From assembly GCA_029931535.1 (NCBI GenBank), contig JAQPZY010001596.1:372001-436000 (forward strand): a DNA stretch of 64,000 nt, read 5' to 3'. Origin of the DNA: Margaritifera margaritifera. Taxonomy: Eukaryota > Mollusca > Bivalvia > Unionida > Margaritiferidae. Numbering within the stretch: the stretch's first letter is position 1; each line of letters starts with the position of its first letter. Both the position numbers and the translations under genes were made by a program. Under the pieces are notes generated by a model that worked only from the letters and a program-made list of their open reading frames with translations, was not told where the DNA came from and did not search any database. Shown piece by piece: positions 1 to 14,148 of this stretch.

Positions 1-62
<62 letters not shown>
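1..62. repeat. (TA)n(TG)n microsatellite
   Basis: Uninterrupted TA to 25, then TG to 62; truncated by the window edge. Confidence 0.95.
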
Positions 63-64
<2 letters not shown>

Positions 65-474
65 CGTTTCTCGGACAATCGCGTTTATCTGATATAAATA
101 CCTGGAAGCAATTTTTTCTATTATATTATATCTCGTTAGTGTGGCAAATGTGATGTCCTACTCAGTCACTGTAATTCGGGAACATAATTCGTTAATCTAT
201 CGCAACTTGAATTCCTTTGTCCGGCAGTCAGGCAAGCGAATCGTCATGCCATTGAACAACGATGTTCCACTAACTAGTAAGACAACCTTACTCTATTACA
301 TTTTCTAAATTTCGTCGGAAAGATAAAGCAGGGCTTTTGTGTTGTTTTTCTTGTTTGTTTTTTTTTTTTCCTTTATTTAAGCTTAGGGTTTATGCAACAA
401 ATAAGTTATGTGTTTTGTTTTTGTTGGTTTTAACGGCACGTTTAGCACATTATTGGCTATATCACGCCTAAGAA

Positions 475-603
475 ATGGGAGCTAAGTTTCTTTCCAGAGG
501 ACACACCAAGGTACCCAACCCGGATTGGGCTGGGCGAGTAGCGAATCCGCGACCACTGGATTACGAATCCTGCTCTCTACCAACTCAGCTATCGCTCTTC
601 CTG
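475..603 (-). mobile_element. tRNA-derived SINE fragment
   Basis: On the minus strand a box A, TAGCTGAGTTGG (580-591), is followed by an anticodon-like hairpin around CGT (Thr-type) and a degenerate box B, GGATTCGCTAC, near 535-550. The acceptor stem does not close, and the sequence continues into an unrelated body after CCAATCCGGGTTGGG. It is therefore a SINE head or tRNA pseudogene, not a working tRNA. Confidence 0.6.
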
Positions 604-1026
604 TATAATAAATGTGACAATATGGCAAGGTATCACCAGAGACACACTAAGTTATAAGAGACTTTTGTTTCATGGTAAAAAGAATGCTTACGACCGTTAG
701 ACGCCTGAAAATGGTCGATGATGATTCCAGTACGTGATCTGTGTTCGAATTTTGTTTACTTTCAGTACATTTGAACACGAATTTATATTTAATTTATTTC
801 CGTCTGTGCGCAGATTCTTGTCTATTTACTATTTTTTGTATGCACTTTCAGCACACCCACAATATGAATCTCTTCTTTCCTCCCCCCCCCCCCCCAACCA
901 AAATCATTCTCTTTCTCATAACCCAATTGTACAGTGGCCTTTTTAATTTCCATTTATGTCTTTAATACACTTTAATATTGGAATCGTTTGTTTCGCGTAA
1001 AGAAGAATATACTTTGTGTGTGTGTG

Positions 1027-1172
<146 letters not shown>

Positions 1173-1689
1173 ACATAATTGTGAGCTTCCAAGTCGGTTT
1201 CATTTTGTTCATTCGGCAAACATTATGTGAATCTAGGTGTCTACATACATGTCGGCTCCGCCCACGACTTTTTCCCAAGACTGGTTCTACTACCCTAGGT
1301 ATATGGATTAGCCCAGAGCTCAGCAGACCTTACCCTGTTATAATTATTAAACTGAGGAAATTGTTGACCAGTCTAAACATTGTCGTGGTTCATGAGTACA
1401 CCTAGCTTTTCATATGTAAATTTACTGAAGCCGTGCCAAACCAATTCTCGAATCAAAATGCCAAGATTAATACACTATATTATGACGCAGTCGAGTGGCC
1501 TATTTTAGTTTTATTATCTAAGATTACCCGTGTAAATGTTCAAGTTATATATGATAATGAATTTGAATATAGAAGGGGTTTTCACTTATTAAAAACAAAC
1601 ATACATTACGTGTTAAAAAATTATTCATCTCAGTCTGCACAATATTTAGACATCCAGTAACTATTGATGGTCAACAGTCAACACGTTCA

Positions 1690-2036
1690 CGTTTCTTGCT
1701 ATTGATGTGTTATATGGTTCATCTAGATATGGACTGGACATTAATATGCGTGATATTTAAGTATGAAATCACTACTGGTGGTCAGCAGTCAGTTTGTCCT
1801 TGTGAGGCGTTCACATGTCTTGCTATTGATGTGTTATATAGTTCACATGTCTTACAATTGATGTGTTATATAGTTCACATGTCTTACTATTGATGTGTTA
1901 TATAGTTCACATGTCTTACTATTGATGTGTTATATAGTTCACATGTCTTGCTATTGATGTGTTATATAGTTCACATGTCTTACAATTGATGTGTTATATA
2001 GTTCACATGTCTTACTATTGATGTGTTATATAGTTC
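1690..2036. repeat. 32-bp minisatellite
   Basis: Units contain TTACTATTGATGTGTTATAT and CACATGTC. Seven or so tight copies run from 1820, with two or three diverged copies and interrupting sequence upstream. Confidence 0.9.
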
Positions 2037-2039
2037 ATT

Positions 2040-4490
2040 AAGGCATGGATTGTAAATCACTATGCGTGATATCAGCTAGATACACGCTTTCTCCCCTCTT
2101 TTGTGAACATAATTTTCACGTTACATGTGTGTTTCGTCAGTATATATTATCCCAGGGAAGGATGTGATATTATCCACTACCTTTCAAAAGAATTAATTTC
2201 AAGATTGTTACACGTCTTGTGCCAGGACACGACAGTAAGTATAACTGTGTGCAACCTCTTTCCAACCTTTGACTTTGTTGTGGTATAATGTCTTTACTGA
2301 CAACTAATGTATAATTCTTGTCACTTTTCGTTAAATTTGTTCGTCTTTATGACACAAATGATAGGCAACATTCTCCAAATACTGTTCGTGCCGCTCTCTG
2401 TTGTAAATTAATTATTTCGTTATGCTTTAGAAGCGAGCTTGGAAGAAATGTTGACCTTTGCTCTCGATAGTAAAGGAAAACAAGGCAAGATGTTATGGTG
2501 CCTTATACAATCATAACAGACAAAACCTTACTTGGATTGTATGCGCATCTTTCCGGGACACTCTTTCTTATAATACTCACCTTTACTTAACTATGAGAAG
2601 CGGTATAAATTAGTCCAGTTGAATGTCGTATCAAATGATCTGTTTGTTGTTTATTGGTTCGTGAATGATACGATATGGTCGGAAGTCAAGAAGGAACACA
2701 ATTGGAAGAGAGTGACAGCCCGACTTTAAGTCGAATCGTCATGAACAGTCTTCGTGATAAATAAATGAAAGCCTTTTCAAGCTCTGTTCTACTTTCTTTA
2801 CTTGAGGTTCGAATATAATATCGAAGTTAAGTATGTACTCTATCCGTTGTATCCCATCTGTCCTCATTCGTAATCGCTATTACTCTTCCAGAGGCTAGCA
2901 CCTGTAGTGAAAGACAAAGAAGCTTGCGGTATCCGCGATGTTATATCACTCTTTGCAAAATGTGGCATTGTATCAGCCCAGGGTATGAGGGTCTAAAGTC
3001 ATTGCTTCTTTGTCTGTCCTTTATTTCCATTAATCTTTAACACAATTAATTTTCGTATGCTTAACATAAACTGTTTGATGTGATAACTATAACAGACACT
3101 TGCAAGCGTTATGTTAATCGAATCGTTCTCTAATGCGTATATAAGCAATGATCACGGAGCCAGTTTGTATAAAACATCTCTTTTCAGACAGGTGTTCGTA
3201 GTAAATTGGCAGATCGTTAATTATCTGTCGGCCTGGTTTTCCCGGTTTGAGAAACAACAGATTTTTCGCAATATCTGGTATGCAATCAAAAGAACATAGT
3301 ACAGCATTACTCAGATATGTTTCTATGATATATGTACTGTGTTCGGTATATGTAAGAAATTCACTTAGCGTCGTTTGCCTATTAAGCTTTTCTTTATGTT
3401 TGATAAGGCAACATTGGGCCCCTGCAAAAGAAGAATGAGAAGAAGATGACAAAGTATAAACTTTGGGCTTCCCTGGTATTTACCATGCAAACAGAAATGT
3501 CACTTGTAAATTTAAAGAAATTAAAAACAAAAGCAATGGCCTATTACCTTTTGGTATAGTGCTAATTCGCTATTGCAAGCTTTGTTGCCGAACCCAGAAC
3601 TTTATTACATTGGTTGCATATTAGACAGTAAAATCGATTGCGACATTGACTACAACCTCCCCCCCCCCCCCCAAGAAACAAGAAAACAAATATATAACCG
3701 TCTACGGGCAGCAGGGACTCAATAATTCACTATTTGGCTTACTGGCTTATCCGAATGCCTTCTGTTCTCGAGTGAGTCTTTTAATTCAAATATATCTCAA
3801 ACGGCATGTTTTATTTTCTAGCTCGTTATTTCCATTTTTCTACTTAAAATGTTCTATCACATCCATTATCTTAATCCGACTATATCATATTGGTTTTGTG
3901 ATTGCAAAGTGCCTTAAAATTACCATTTCTGTCAGAATGGGAGATAGATTCATCTATCATAAATATATTGAAACTGAAATGACATAGATTTCAGTGAAGC
4001 ATATCACATGATTGTATATTGCAGAATATCGAGGAAAACATCGATTTACAAATACACAGTATAATGTCAGCGATCATGGTGGTTGTAATATTCAGCAAAG
4101 CTTCTAATGAACATTAAAGACGGCCATTATGTAGGGGCCGATTGTTCGTCAATTTATTTAACATCCCACAGTCACACACATCATTTTTGTGCTTAGAAAG
4201 TTGTGGACGGTGCAAATCTGATCGAGATATTTCATCCTGGATGTTTCGTGCAGTTTGTGCAACAGCACTTTTTTTGCGATACTGGTTACAAAGAGTTATA
4301 ATGTCCACCCTAATCTCGCCAAATATATTCATTTTGTACGGAATTTATCACTATTAAGTATAAAATTAGGCTGTCCTTAATCTGTTCTGTTGTAGCTTCC
4401 ACAAAAGAGCCCTGCAGGGTATTCCCTTTGAATAATTCCGAGTTCTGTGAATGATGACAAATAAAAACTTAGTACTACACGCGGTAAGAA
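2040..4490. other. No gene recognised
   Basis: AT-rich sequence with short open frames only. A C run at 3658-3672 is the only low-complexity tract. No domain or splice-bounded exon could be supported. Confidence 0.5.
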
Positions 4491-4495
4491 TTTTA

Positions 4496-4835
4496 CAACG
4501 ATTACCGACACATACGCAAAGTATCACCAGGGAACATTGCAGAGCATTAGTATGATACGTGATAACATATGTACAACGATTACCGACACAACGCTGGACG
4601 TATCACTAGGGAACACTGAAGATCATTAGTATGATATGATACGTGATAACATATGTACAACGATTACCGACACAAAGGCAACGTATCACTAGGGAACATT
4701 GAAGAGCATTAGTATGATACGTGATAACATATGTACAACGATTACCTACACAAAGGCAACGTTTTAAGATCATTAGTATGATACGTGATACTATATGTAC
4801 AACGATTACAGACACAAAGGCAACGCATCACAGCG
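4496..4835. repeat. 64-84-bp tandem repeat
   Basis: Four to five copies containing GATACGTGATAACATATGTA and CAACGATTACCGACACA. Spacing between equivalent points is 84, 78 and 64 bp, so the copies differ by internal deletions. Confidence 0.85.
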
Positions 4836-4839
4836 AACA

Positions 4840-6970
4840 TGGAAGATCAATAAGGATGAAATTATTGACACAACTGTTTATAAATTTCTCTTGGAATTAT
4901 AGAAAAGTATACGACTCACTGTTTGAGTAAAGGCTGTTATTCATCCTGACCTTCAGCTTCACAACCATTGACAACAACCTTAAACACATCAATATTTTAG
5001 TCATCTCTAGTTTCCAGACAGATATATAGAATATCATTTGCAAAAAAAAAATTTTTTTTTTTAATTTATTTTTTAGCAAGCTTATTTTTCGAAAGAACGG
5101 AACAATGTTTACGTCTCATAGGGTGAAAAGTTCAATATATTAAATTTCTAAGAATTCTTGACACGAGAAGTTGAAAATTAAATGTCGTAGGTGTAATATT
5201 TTCCTTCATTTAATTGCATTTACGGATTTGCATTTGTCAATGTGATGTCACATTGTGTTCGTCCTGAGAATGGCAACGTAATATTCTCAAATAATCACAA
5301 CGGGCATTTCTTTTCAAATGTCGCTTTCAATTGCCCGGGAATACAACACCAGTTTCTACATTATACACGACAAATTATGACAATTCGTAATTTTCAACAA
5401 AATGGGACCGCTCCCTGTTTTCTTGAGATTTCGATAGTCAGGTAAAATCGATAATTGTGAGATATTGGTGATGCTTTTTTTTTTTTACAGAAACCTGCTT
5501 ACAAGTCCATTTCAATTTGTGTCAGACATGTCATTCACGACAGCAACACAGCTTTGTCTATTTCATGAACAGTCACTGAAGAAATGGATTTGTCGTTTAC
5601 GATTTAGAGACTGAGGTTCCATTTACGGGTTAATTGAAAGCGGCTTTTCAAAAGAAATGCTCGATATGGTTAATTGACACAGAATATCACACTTAAACTC
5701 TGCTCAGATATTTTACGATCTTATAAACCAGAAAGTAAAGAGGAGAACCATGCGGAGCTATCTTGGCCTTGAAGTTCCCTGTTTAATGGCTGGATGGAAA
5801 GTATGGGAATTATACAGGATTGGTGCTACCTGACTCCTTTGGTTGGTCAAGGTAAAAAAGGCACCTGTCTTCAAAGTTAGCATTAAAATTGCAATTGACT
5901 CTGGTGACTCTAACTATCTCAGTACTCTAAGACAAGAGTCACCGTCGATAACAGCACCTTTTCTAGTGAATGGATTTTTGTTAAGAAAAACACCACCTAA
6001 TACCATATATTGAAACAAAGTATTGAAAGTATTATATAAGCTTAATATAGATACAGCTGAAAGGGCGACATTTTTAGTTGTGATCTTGGTGATATCTATT
6101 TATTCAGTATTGCTTCTTCTTCAGGTCTCAGAACATAAGTGGGACACAAACTATGTGCAGATGATTTCCCTTGAGTCATCTGGCTTGCTTAATTATGCGG
6201 GCATGTAGATTAATTCTCTGATTTTGTACTTGTGTATTTGATATTCCATGTGAAAAGGGTTATTCGCAGGTTGCATTTATTGTTTATCTTTGCAAAATGT
6301 TGATTGTTTATTGACCCTTTTGAATAAAGGCAGTGTTTGTGGGTTTGTAAAGCGTATAACAAATTCGATGCTATATGTACCCAAGGCATTGTGAAACAAA
6401 AAAAGAAGTTTCCAGACTTCAGCAGTCATTCATCTTGGGGTTACTAGCCACCGAAACATGTGACAATTATAAAGATCAGTTATAGTGATTGTAAAAGTGA
6501 CTTGATTTTCAGCCCCGGAATGAGGAACACTTTTAGGTAAAGTCGCAGCGCGTTTTCTATCTAGTAATCATCAAAACTAAAGTATAAAAAAACAAAGCAA
6601 TACTGATAGCTTAATGTGTGTAAACACACTCAACATGTCTTGGAAATTATATTGAGTACTAAATAACTCATGAAATATGTAATAACAAAATATTACTGTC
6701 ATATTTTAAGTTTTTACTGTCAATCATGAAACTGATCCGAACGTTATCCTCCATAAGTTGCAAATTATATTTTAATGTGATCGTCGAAATAGTGAGGAAG
6801 CTGGTTAACAATATTCCAAAGGGCTGAATCCAAAATAAAAGCATCAATTAAACGGAATGTTTAATGTCTCTCTTTATAAGTTAAATTAGCGAAATAAATG
6901 AAGAGAGGCTATTTTATTGTTACAAGCAAACATCTGTGCATTTAATATATTCATGAAAGTGAAAATTGTG
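4840..6970. other. No gene recognised
   Basis: Unique-looking AT-rich DNA with an A/T homopolymer at 5040-5070. Nothing coding could be supported. Confidence 0.5.
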
Positions 6971-6974
6971 TCGA

Positions 6975-7147
6975 TAACATAATATGTTGTATTTTATATC
7001 AATATAATATAAAATTATATGTTGTATTTTATATAAATATAATATAAACTAATATGTTGTATTTTATATCAATATGATATAAAATAATATGTTGTAATTT
7101 ATATCAGCATAAGATAAAAAAATATGTTGTATTTTTATATCAATATA
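6975..7147. repeat. AT-rich tandem repeat
   Basis: Four imperfect copies built on ATATGTTGTATTTTATATCA followed by ATAT-rich sequence, period about 45 bp. Confidence 0.75.
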
Positions 7148-7883
7148 TCAAGCATTTGGTGCTTGAAGGCAAAATAAGTATTCCATTCAGAATAAATAGT
7201 TACGAAATTATTTGGAAGAAGTGCAGTTAAATTGAATATGATATAATGGTTAGCAAACAAAACTCTTGTACTGAAAATTCTCGATTCAAACAGTTAGAGC
7301 AGACAAAAATAATTGCTTCCGAACACTTCAATGTGTAGTGCGAGATAGACACTTCAACAAGAGAGGGGAAAAGTACCATCGTTTGTATTTTTAACCCATA
7401 AGTCCAGAACAGGAGAATGTCAAATATGGGTCGAACATCTGCGCCAAGAACGTGTTTTCCCAAGTTCATTTAGTGCGATATTGCAATTATAGCGTAATTA
7501 ATCAGGTGAAGAGAGAGGACAACGAAATTATTTAGAAAGGTTTCGGGAAAATAAATGCAATTGGTAATGAGAGTGTTAGCTTTTTTGAAGCTTTAGGGGA
7601 AACAAAATTGTAATGAGGTACTCATTAGTAGACCAAAGCTATACATCCATAATTGCTTTTTGGAGAATTTATTACCAGGATGCAGAACAGTACGGTGTAG
7701 TAATAGTAAGACCTAAAGACTATTAGACTTTATTACCTACAGACTACGACATCCGCAATAGTACTGACCAAAAACTGTTTAGAAAGAGGAGATAAACATT
7801 GTACAAAATATGGATTGCTTTTTTGGGAATTGTAGGAGTTAGAAAATTATTAATACATATCTAATTGGACATTAACACGTTTG

Positions 7884-7888
<5 letters not shown>

Positions 7889-7980
<92 letters not shown>

Positions 7981-7988
7981 TGTGTGTG
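7889..7988. repeat. (TA)n(TG)n microsatellite
   Basis: TA to about 7924, then TG to 7978 with a short degenerate end. Confidence 0.95.
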
Positions 7989-8246
7989 CTCGTTCGCAAA
8001 AGCTATACGGTCTCTTCTTCGTTTATAATACTTAAGAAAGTGCCCACAGATAATTTTAGTTTCACTGACAAGCTGCCAGGGGTCTTTCTTTCTTGCACAG
8101 TTTAAATGAATATTAGGTGCATGTACAATCAGCATACTATTTATGTTAAAGATGTAATTAATTCTACGTGTTAGCGATCCCAAAATGACGTGATTAGGTA
8201 AAGAAAAATTATCCTGCAAATGAACGGCATTATCAGCGTATCGCAT
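7985..8246 (-). other. Non-repetitive open segment, unassigned
   Basis: About 87 residues open on the minus strand before running into (CA)n. The composition is not repeat-derived, but no domain is recognised. It could be a scrap of a retroelement. Confidence 0.2.
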
Positions 8247-9001
8247 CCAGCGTAATAGTTAAATCTACTTGAAGTAAAGATTGAAGTACAAACGAAATGT
8301 GTAAAAGGAAATGTATCATGGATGATAGGTGCGTGTCTAATTTCATTTATGTAGAAAATAAATGTACACACATAAACATTCTAAATCGACTACAAGTTTA
8401 ACATTATCTGACTATGTGTTTCACATACATTCAAGATGGAGGGCTAACGAGGACAGTAGAGTTGATCCCTTCTCATCGAAAGTATTTATTTAAAAGCATA
8501 GAGGATGGCTTGGGTGATTGGTGAACATATGTTTATTTTAGTTAGTTTAATATACGTCACTTAGACAAATCATGTAGTGCATCGTTGCACGAGATTGAAA
8601 GAAACTAAACGTTTTCAATTCATTGAGCTTTCAGAGAGGAATGTGAATTCTTAGGAATAACGGGAGGGGGGGGGGGCGGGGGGGGACCTTTTAAGCTTGC
8701 ACTACTTGTCAGACCCTCCAGTGTAAACAACGAAATCTCTAAGAATCCAGGCGATGGAGATCATACAACTCTGAGCTTTTGAGTTTGTGATTGAATTTAT
8801 ACTGTCAATAACATTTCAAAAGTAACGTCGTTTATGATTTGTTTGAACTTGAGATTTTGTTTGAATCAATCACAAGTGAGTTTCACAGTCTTAAAAACTT
8901 TTCCAAGCATTCAGCACGAAACACTCCTTAAATACATTAATGAAACTCTCATACAATTGATTTGTTTATTATAAACCACCAAGTTAGAGTTGACTTAAGA
9001 T

Positions 9002-9195
<194 letters not shown>

Positions 9196-9799
9196 AGTGC
9201 GCAGTATGGTTTCTAGTTGTAATTATAAGTATGCACTGTAGAAAAGCAGTTTTCATTTATCTTACAAGTACTATGTCTAGCTTTTTCAGATATTTTATTT
9301 CAGTATTTGATAAATTAATGCATGACTGAAAATAACTAGACTGTAAAGTTATTAGTATAAATGGGACAGTCTCACTTTAATTATTGTTACTGAGAGGCAC
9401 GATTCACAATATCTTATATTCTTGTCATCTTATATTTAATATATGTCACTCGACAAAAGGTTTTATTAATCTCTAAATCAATTAATAATTTTGTCACAAA
9501 TACTCTGACATGTCAGCTGTCAGCTAATCTGTTTTTTTAACAAGAAGCACCATGTGGATGTACTAAAGAAATTAAGAACAACTCAAATCGGCGCGCGTGC
9601 AGGCGAGAAAGACAGACAGAGATATAGTTAACAGTAGATAACATTTGACTTGTATTAGCTTCAAGCAACAGGTTAACTTGGTAAATTTTAAGCTTGATGA
9701 GAAAGTTTTAAATACAGTAAGGCTTATATTGAGATCCTTTATCAAATTATACAAACTATTTTTGTTAGCCCGTCTGACAGTCAGTCCAAGAGAGTTAAT

Positions 9800-10740
9800 G
9801 GTATGGCACTTCTGACGTCGTTGGTAATCCGTTGCAAGTCGTGTTGCTATTTTCAACTTCTCAAAAAACACGAAACCAATTTTAACCAAACTTGGCAGTA
9901 GTATTCTGGAATAAGTCTTTTGAAGCTTGTACAAATAATGCCAATCAGCCATCAAATAGGTCGCGGTTATTAAAAATATACAAACCTTTAGACGACTTCT
10001 TCTAAATATTTGTTGAACATAATTTAAGCAAAGTTTACAAAAAGCATTACGACATCAGGGCTTTTCAGTTTATGTATATGTTGCTTATATGTCATCAAGT
10101 ATGGTCGTCGTTACTAAAAGTATCAACACTTTAAAAAGACTTATTTTTAAAAAAAAACGGCTCGACCGAATTCGAATTGTTTTTACATAAAGCATCCTGA
10201 CACCAAGCTATTTCAATTTATTCAAATGATGTAAATATGTCATCAAATATGGCCACCGTTGCTAAAAAATAGACTTATTCTGAAAACTGCTCAACAGAAT
10301 TAAACCGATTTTAGTCTAAGCATTCTAGCATTAAGGTATGTTACATTTTTAAATATTTTTTTTTTAATTATGCGCATCTCCATCAAATATGGCGCAGCCT
10401 TTACAAAAAAAAATATATATATATAAAAATATATAAAAAGAAAAAGAAAACAAATTAGATAACGTATTCTCGAAACCCATTAAACAAACTCTGATCAAAT
10501 TTGACAGAAGGAATCCTGGCATGCAGCCCCTTTTCAATTATTTAAATGTGTTCAAATTATGTCAATCTGTCATTCAATATGGCCCATGTTGCTAAAAATT
10601 ATAAATTTTTAATGACTTTTTTCCCCAAAATATCTTCAAAGGAATTTTGCTAAATTCGAAAGAAGGCATCGTGGGACATTCGCTCAGTTTACAAATGGTG
10701 CTGATATGTTGTCAACTATAGATGAAGATACTATACTTGG
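9800..10740. repeat. Degenerate ~145-bp tandem repeat array
   Basis: Five diverged units recognisable by GTCATCAAATATGGCC-like landmarks at 9948, 10090, 10238, 10382 and 10569. Each is followed by AC(T)CTTAAAAGACTT-like sequence, a GCTCAACCGAATT-like element and AGCATCCTGAC. Spacing is 142-148 bp, except the last (187 bp), which holds an A/TA-rich insertion. Confidence 0.75.
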
Positions 10741-10783
10741 GAAACAACTGTTGTCATAGCCAATCAATTTAATCCGACTCATT

Positions 10784-10805
10784 TCTTTATTTTATTATAT
10801 ATATT

Positions 10806-10882
<77 letters not shown>
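10784..10882. repeat. (TA)n microsatellite
   Basis: Nearly pure TA with a few phase slips. Confidence 0.95.
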
Positions 10883-10885
<3 letters not shown>

Positions 10886-11008
10886 TTTAAGTAGACATCC
10901 TGCTAACCCATATATCTTGGTTAAAGTACTCTTGTATTTATCCATTAGGACATGAATAAGTGGGCGATCTCAGTCCCAATTGGGCTTTTTGTTTGATAAA
11001 AAGGTTTC

Positions 11009-11009
<1 letters not shown>

Positions 11010-11102
<93 letters not shown>
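11010..11102. repeat. (TA)n microsatellite
   Basis: About 46 uninterrupted TA units, 130 bp after the previous run. Confidence 0.97.
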
Positions 11103-11104
<2 letters not shown>

Positions 11105-11554
11105 AGAGTTTGGTATCAGTTTATTTGCAAAAGGACAAATACAGTTCAGACTTTACTTGCCTAGTTTACACTATATTTTCTCCCAAAACCTTTCTTTCAA
11201 AATCAATAATCATCTCAAATAGGAACTTGTCAGATAAAATCACTGGTTGCTTCATGCAAATATTGTTCAGTGATAGAGATGGGAACATATCTAACAGGTA
11301 GCAGCAGTTTTCATCATTCTCGCTGGTAATCTACACCAGGGTATTTGTTGTCCCATGTGAAAATTCACTTGCCATGTGCAAAGGGCAAGTTGAACTTTGA
11401 ACGCCTGTTTCTAGTATCACCATAATAGCAGGCCGACCTATCAAGAAATGCTGAAGCAAAATTGGAATAGTACCGTCAGCAAGATTCAATAAATTCAGGC
11501 AGTTATATTATTGCATAACACATCTAAAAAGAATTCGAAAGATAATGTTATTAT

Positions 11555-12724
11555 AACAGTGTCAGTCCAGACAAGATTATATTATTGGAATAGTGTGTCA
11601 GTCAAGACAAGATTATATTATTGAAATAGTGTGTCAGTCAAGGCAAGATTACATTAATGACTGACACAATTCCAGTAATATAATCTTGTCTTGACTGACA
11701 CTATTCCAGTAATATAATCTTGTCTTGACTGACACTATTCAAGTAATATAATCTTGTCTTGACTGACACAATTCCAATACTATAATCTTGTCTTGAAGGA
11801 CACTATTCCAGTAATATAATCTTGTCTTGACTGACACTATTCCAGTAATATAATCTGGTCTTGACTGACACAATTCCAATACTATAATCTTGTCTTGAAG
11901 GACACTATTCCAGTAATATAATCTTGTCTTGACTGACACAATTCCAGTAATATAATCTTGTCTTGACTGACACAATTCCAATACTATAATCTTGTCTTGA
12001 AGGACACTATTTCAGTAATATAATCTTGTCTTGAAGGACACTATTTCAGTAATATAATCTTGTCTTGAAGGACACTATTCCAGTAATATAATCTTGTCTT
12101 GAAGGACACTATTTCAGTAATATAATCTTGTCTTGAAGGACATTATTCCAGTAATATAATCTTGTCTTGACTGACACAGTTCCAATACTATAATCTTGTC
12201 TTGTACTATAATCTTGTCTTGAAGGACACTATTTCAGTAACATAATCTTGTCTTGAAGGACACTATTCCAGTAATATAATCTTGTCTTGACTGACACAAT
12301 TCCAATACTATAATCTTGTCTTGAAAGACAGTATTCCAGTACTATAATCTTGTCTTGACTGACACTATTCCAGTAATATAATCTTGTCTTGACTTGCACA
12401 ATTGCAATACTATAATCTTGTCTTGAAGGACACTATTTCAGTAATATAATCTTGTCTTGAAGGACACTATTCCAGTAATAAAATCTTGTCTTGACTGACA
12501 CAATTCCAATACTATAATCTTGTGTTGACTGACACTATTCCAGTACTATAATCTTGTCTTGACTGACACAATTCCAGTAATATAATCTTGTCTTGACTGA
12601 CACAATTACAATACTATAATCTTGTCTTGACTGACACAATTCCAGTAATAAAATCTTCTCTTGACTGACACCATTCCAGTAATATAATTTTGTCTTGACT
12701 GACACAATTCCAATAATATAATCT
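11555..12724. repeat. 34-bp minisatellite with an inverted start
   Basis: About 33-35 units. Most read TAATATAATCTTGTCTTGAC followed by TGACACAATTCCAG or AGGACACTATTCCAG. The first three units (11555-11655) are in the opposite orientation (GTCAAGACAAGATTATATTA), meeting the rest head-to-head at about 11657. Confidence 0.95.
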
Positions 12725-12835
12725 ATTTAATATGTACTATTTTTATTTTTGCTCACTTTGTATTCCAATGGCCTCAATACTAAGGCATTATATAAAATTG
12801 TATAACTTTTTAGTGGAGAAATTGATATGTTGTAT

Positions 12836-12938
12836 ACATGTGCATATGTATATGTATATATATGTATGTATATGTGTGTATATATATATGTGTGTGTGTG
12901 TATATGTGTGTGTGTATGTGTATATATATGTATGTGTG

Positions 12939-12971
<33 letters not shown>
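12836..12971. repeat. TA/TG/TATG mixed microsatellite
   Basis: Irregular alternation of TATG, TG and TA units. Confidence 0.9.
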
Positions 12972-13254
12972 TAGTTATAGAAATATGTAGTTGTATGTAT
13001 GACTGTTTGTCTCTACATTATAATTTCACTGTCAGTTTCATTAGAGACTCATGTATCTTTCTGATCGCGTTATACATATGATATTTTTATGATAAAGTAT
13101 ATCATTTATGAGGTTATCTCAATGACGTAATTGTTTATAAATATATAGACATCATCAGTTTCTTTCAAAAACATTTTGTGCCTGAAGAAGCATTAGTAAA
13201 TGCGAAACTAGTCGCACAAATTTATCGGCGTTTGTATTGTTTTTTTGTTTTCAA

Positions 13255-13359
<105 letters not shown>

Positions 13360-14148
13360 TTTAATGTATATATTTAGCTTAGCCTCGTTATCGACCTAAT
13401 GACCTGTGGTCATATAGAAACATGAATAATCATATATTTTAAGACTGTATTGTCCTGTAGATCTTCATTCGGAACCTCAAATTTCCAACGATCTTATGTG
13501 AATTGAGAACGAAAAAAGAATGGCTTCCATGCGTATTCAAAATATTCACTCAGTTCAAATCATTAATCCTGGAAAGAAAACAAAACTGCTGAAGATATAT
13601 TTGTTGTATGCAAATAAATGTGACCTTATCGTTAATATTTTTTTTCTTTTCCTCTTAGGTTAACACAGAGAATGATATACACCGCAATTTTGTGTATATA
13701 TTATTTGTGTCGGAAATCCCTCTTAAGAACGGTCAAATACTTACTTTCAATACATAGAACTTATTTACTGATTTGGACTTAAGCTTGACTAATTTACAAC
13801 CAGAGGCGGATTTATATCAAAGTAAGTCTCCTTATGGTCGGAATTCTAATCGTCGTATAAATCTGAAGAGCTAACGCTATGCATACAATTAAAGCGCCAC
13901 AGTGAGTAACTGGCTGACAATTTATTGTCCAACCTTGATAGGTTTCAGGCGACAATTTCCGGATTGGCAGCTTGTATCATTCATAAAGCGATCGATGTCT
14001 ATCCCAGATTCTGACCTAATTTTGTCGACAAAGGCTTAAGAATTAATGAATGATTCAATGAAATATCAGTAATAAATATTGATTTCAATGCAGTTATCTC
14101 ACATTTTCTTCTCAGATTTGTTATATACAAATAAATCATACTTTCATA

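Noticed and set aside
475..603. Functional tRNA gene
   Set aside because: Box A fits but the T-arm and acceptor stem do not close, so it is not a working tRNA.
9572..9955. 127-codon minus-strand frame
   Set aside because: It overlaps the degenerate 145-bp repeat and shows no domain.
11739..11981. 80-codon minus-strand frame with repeated SRQDYIT
   Set aside because: It is the 34-bp minisatellite read on the opposite strand.
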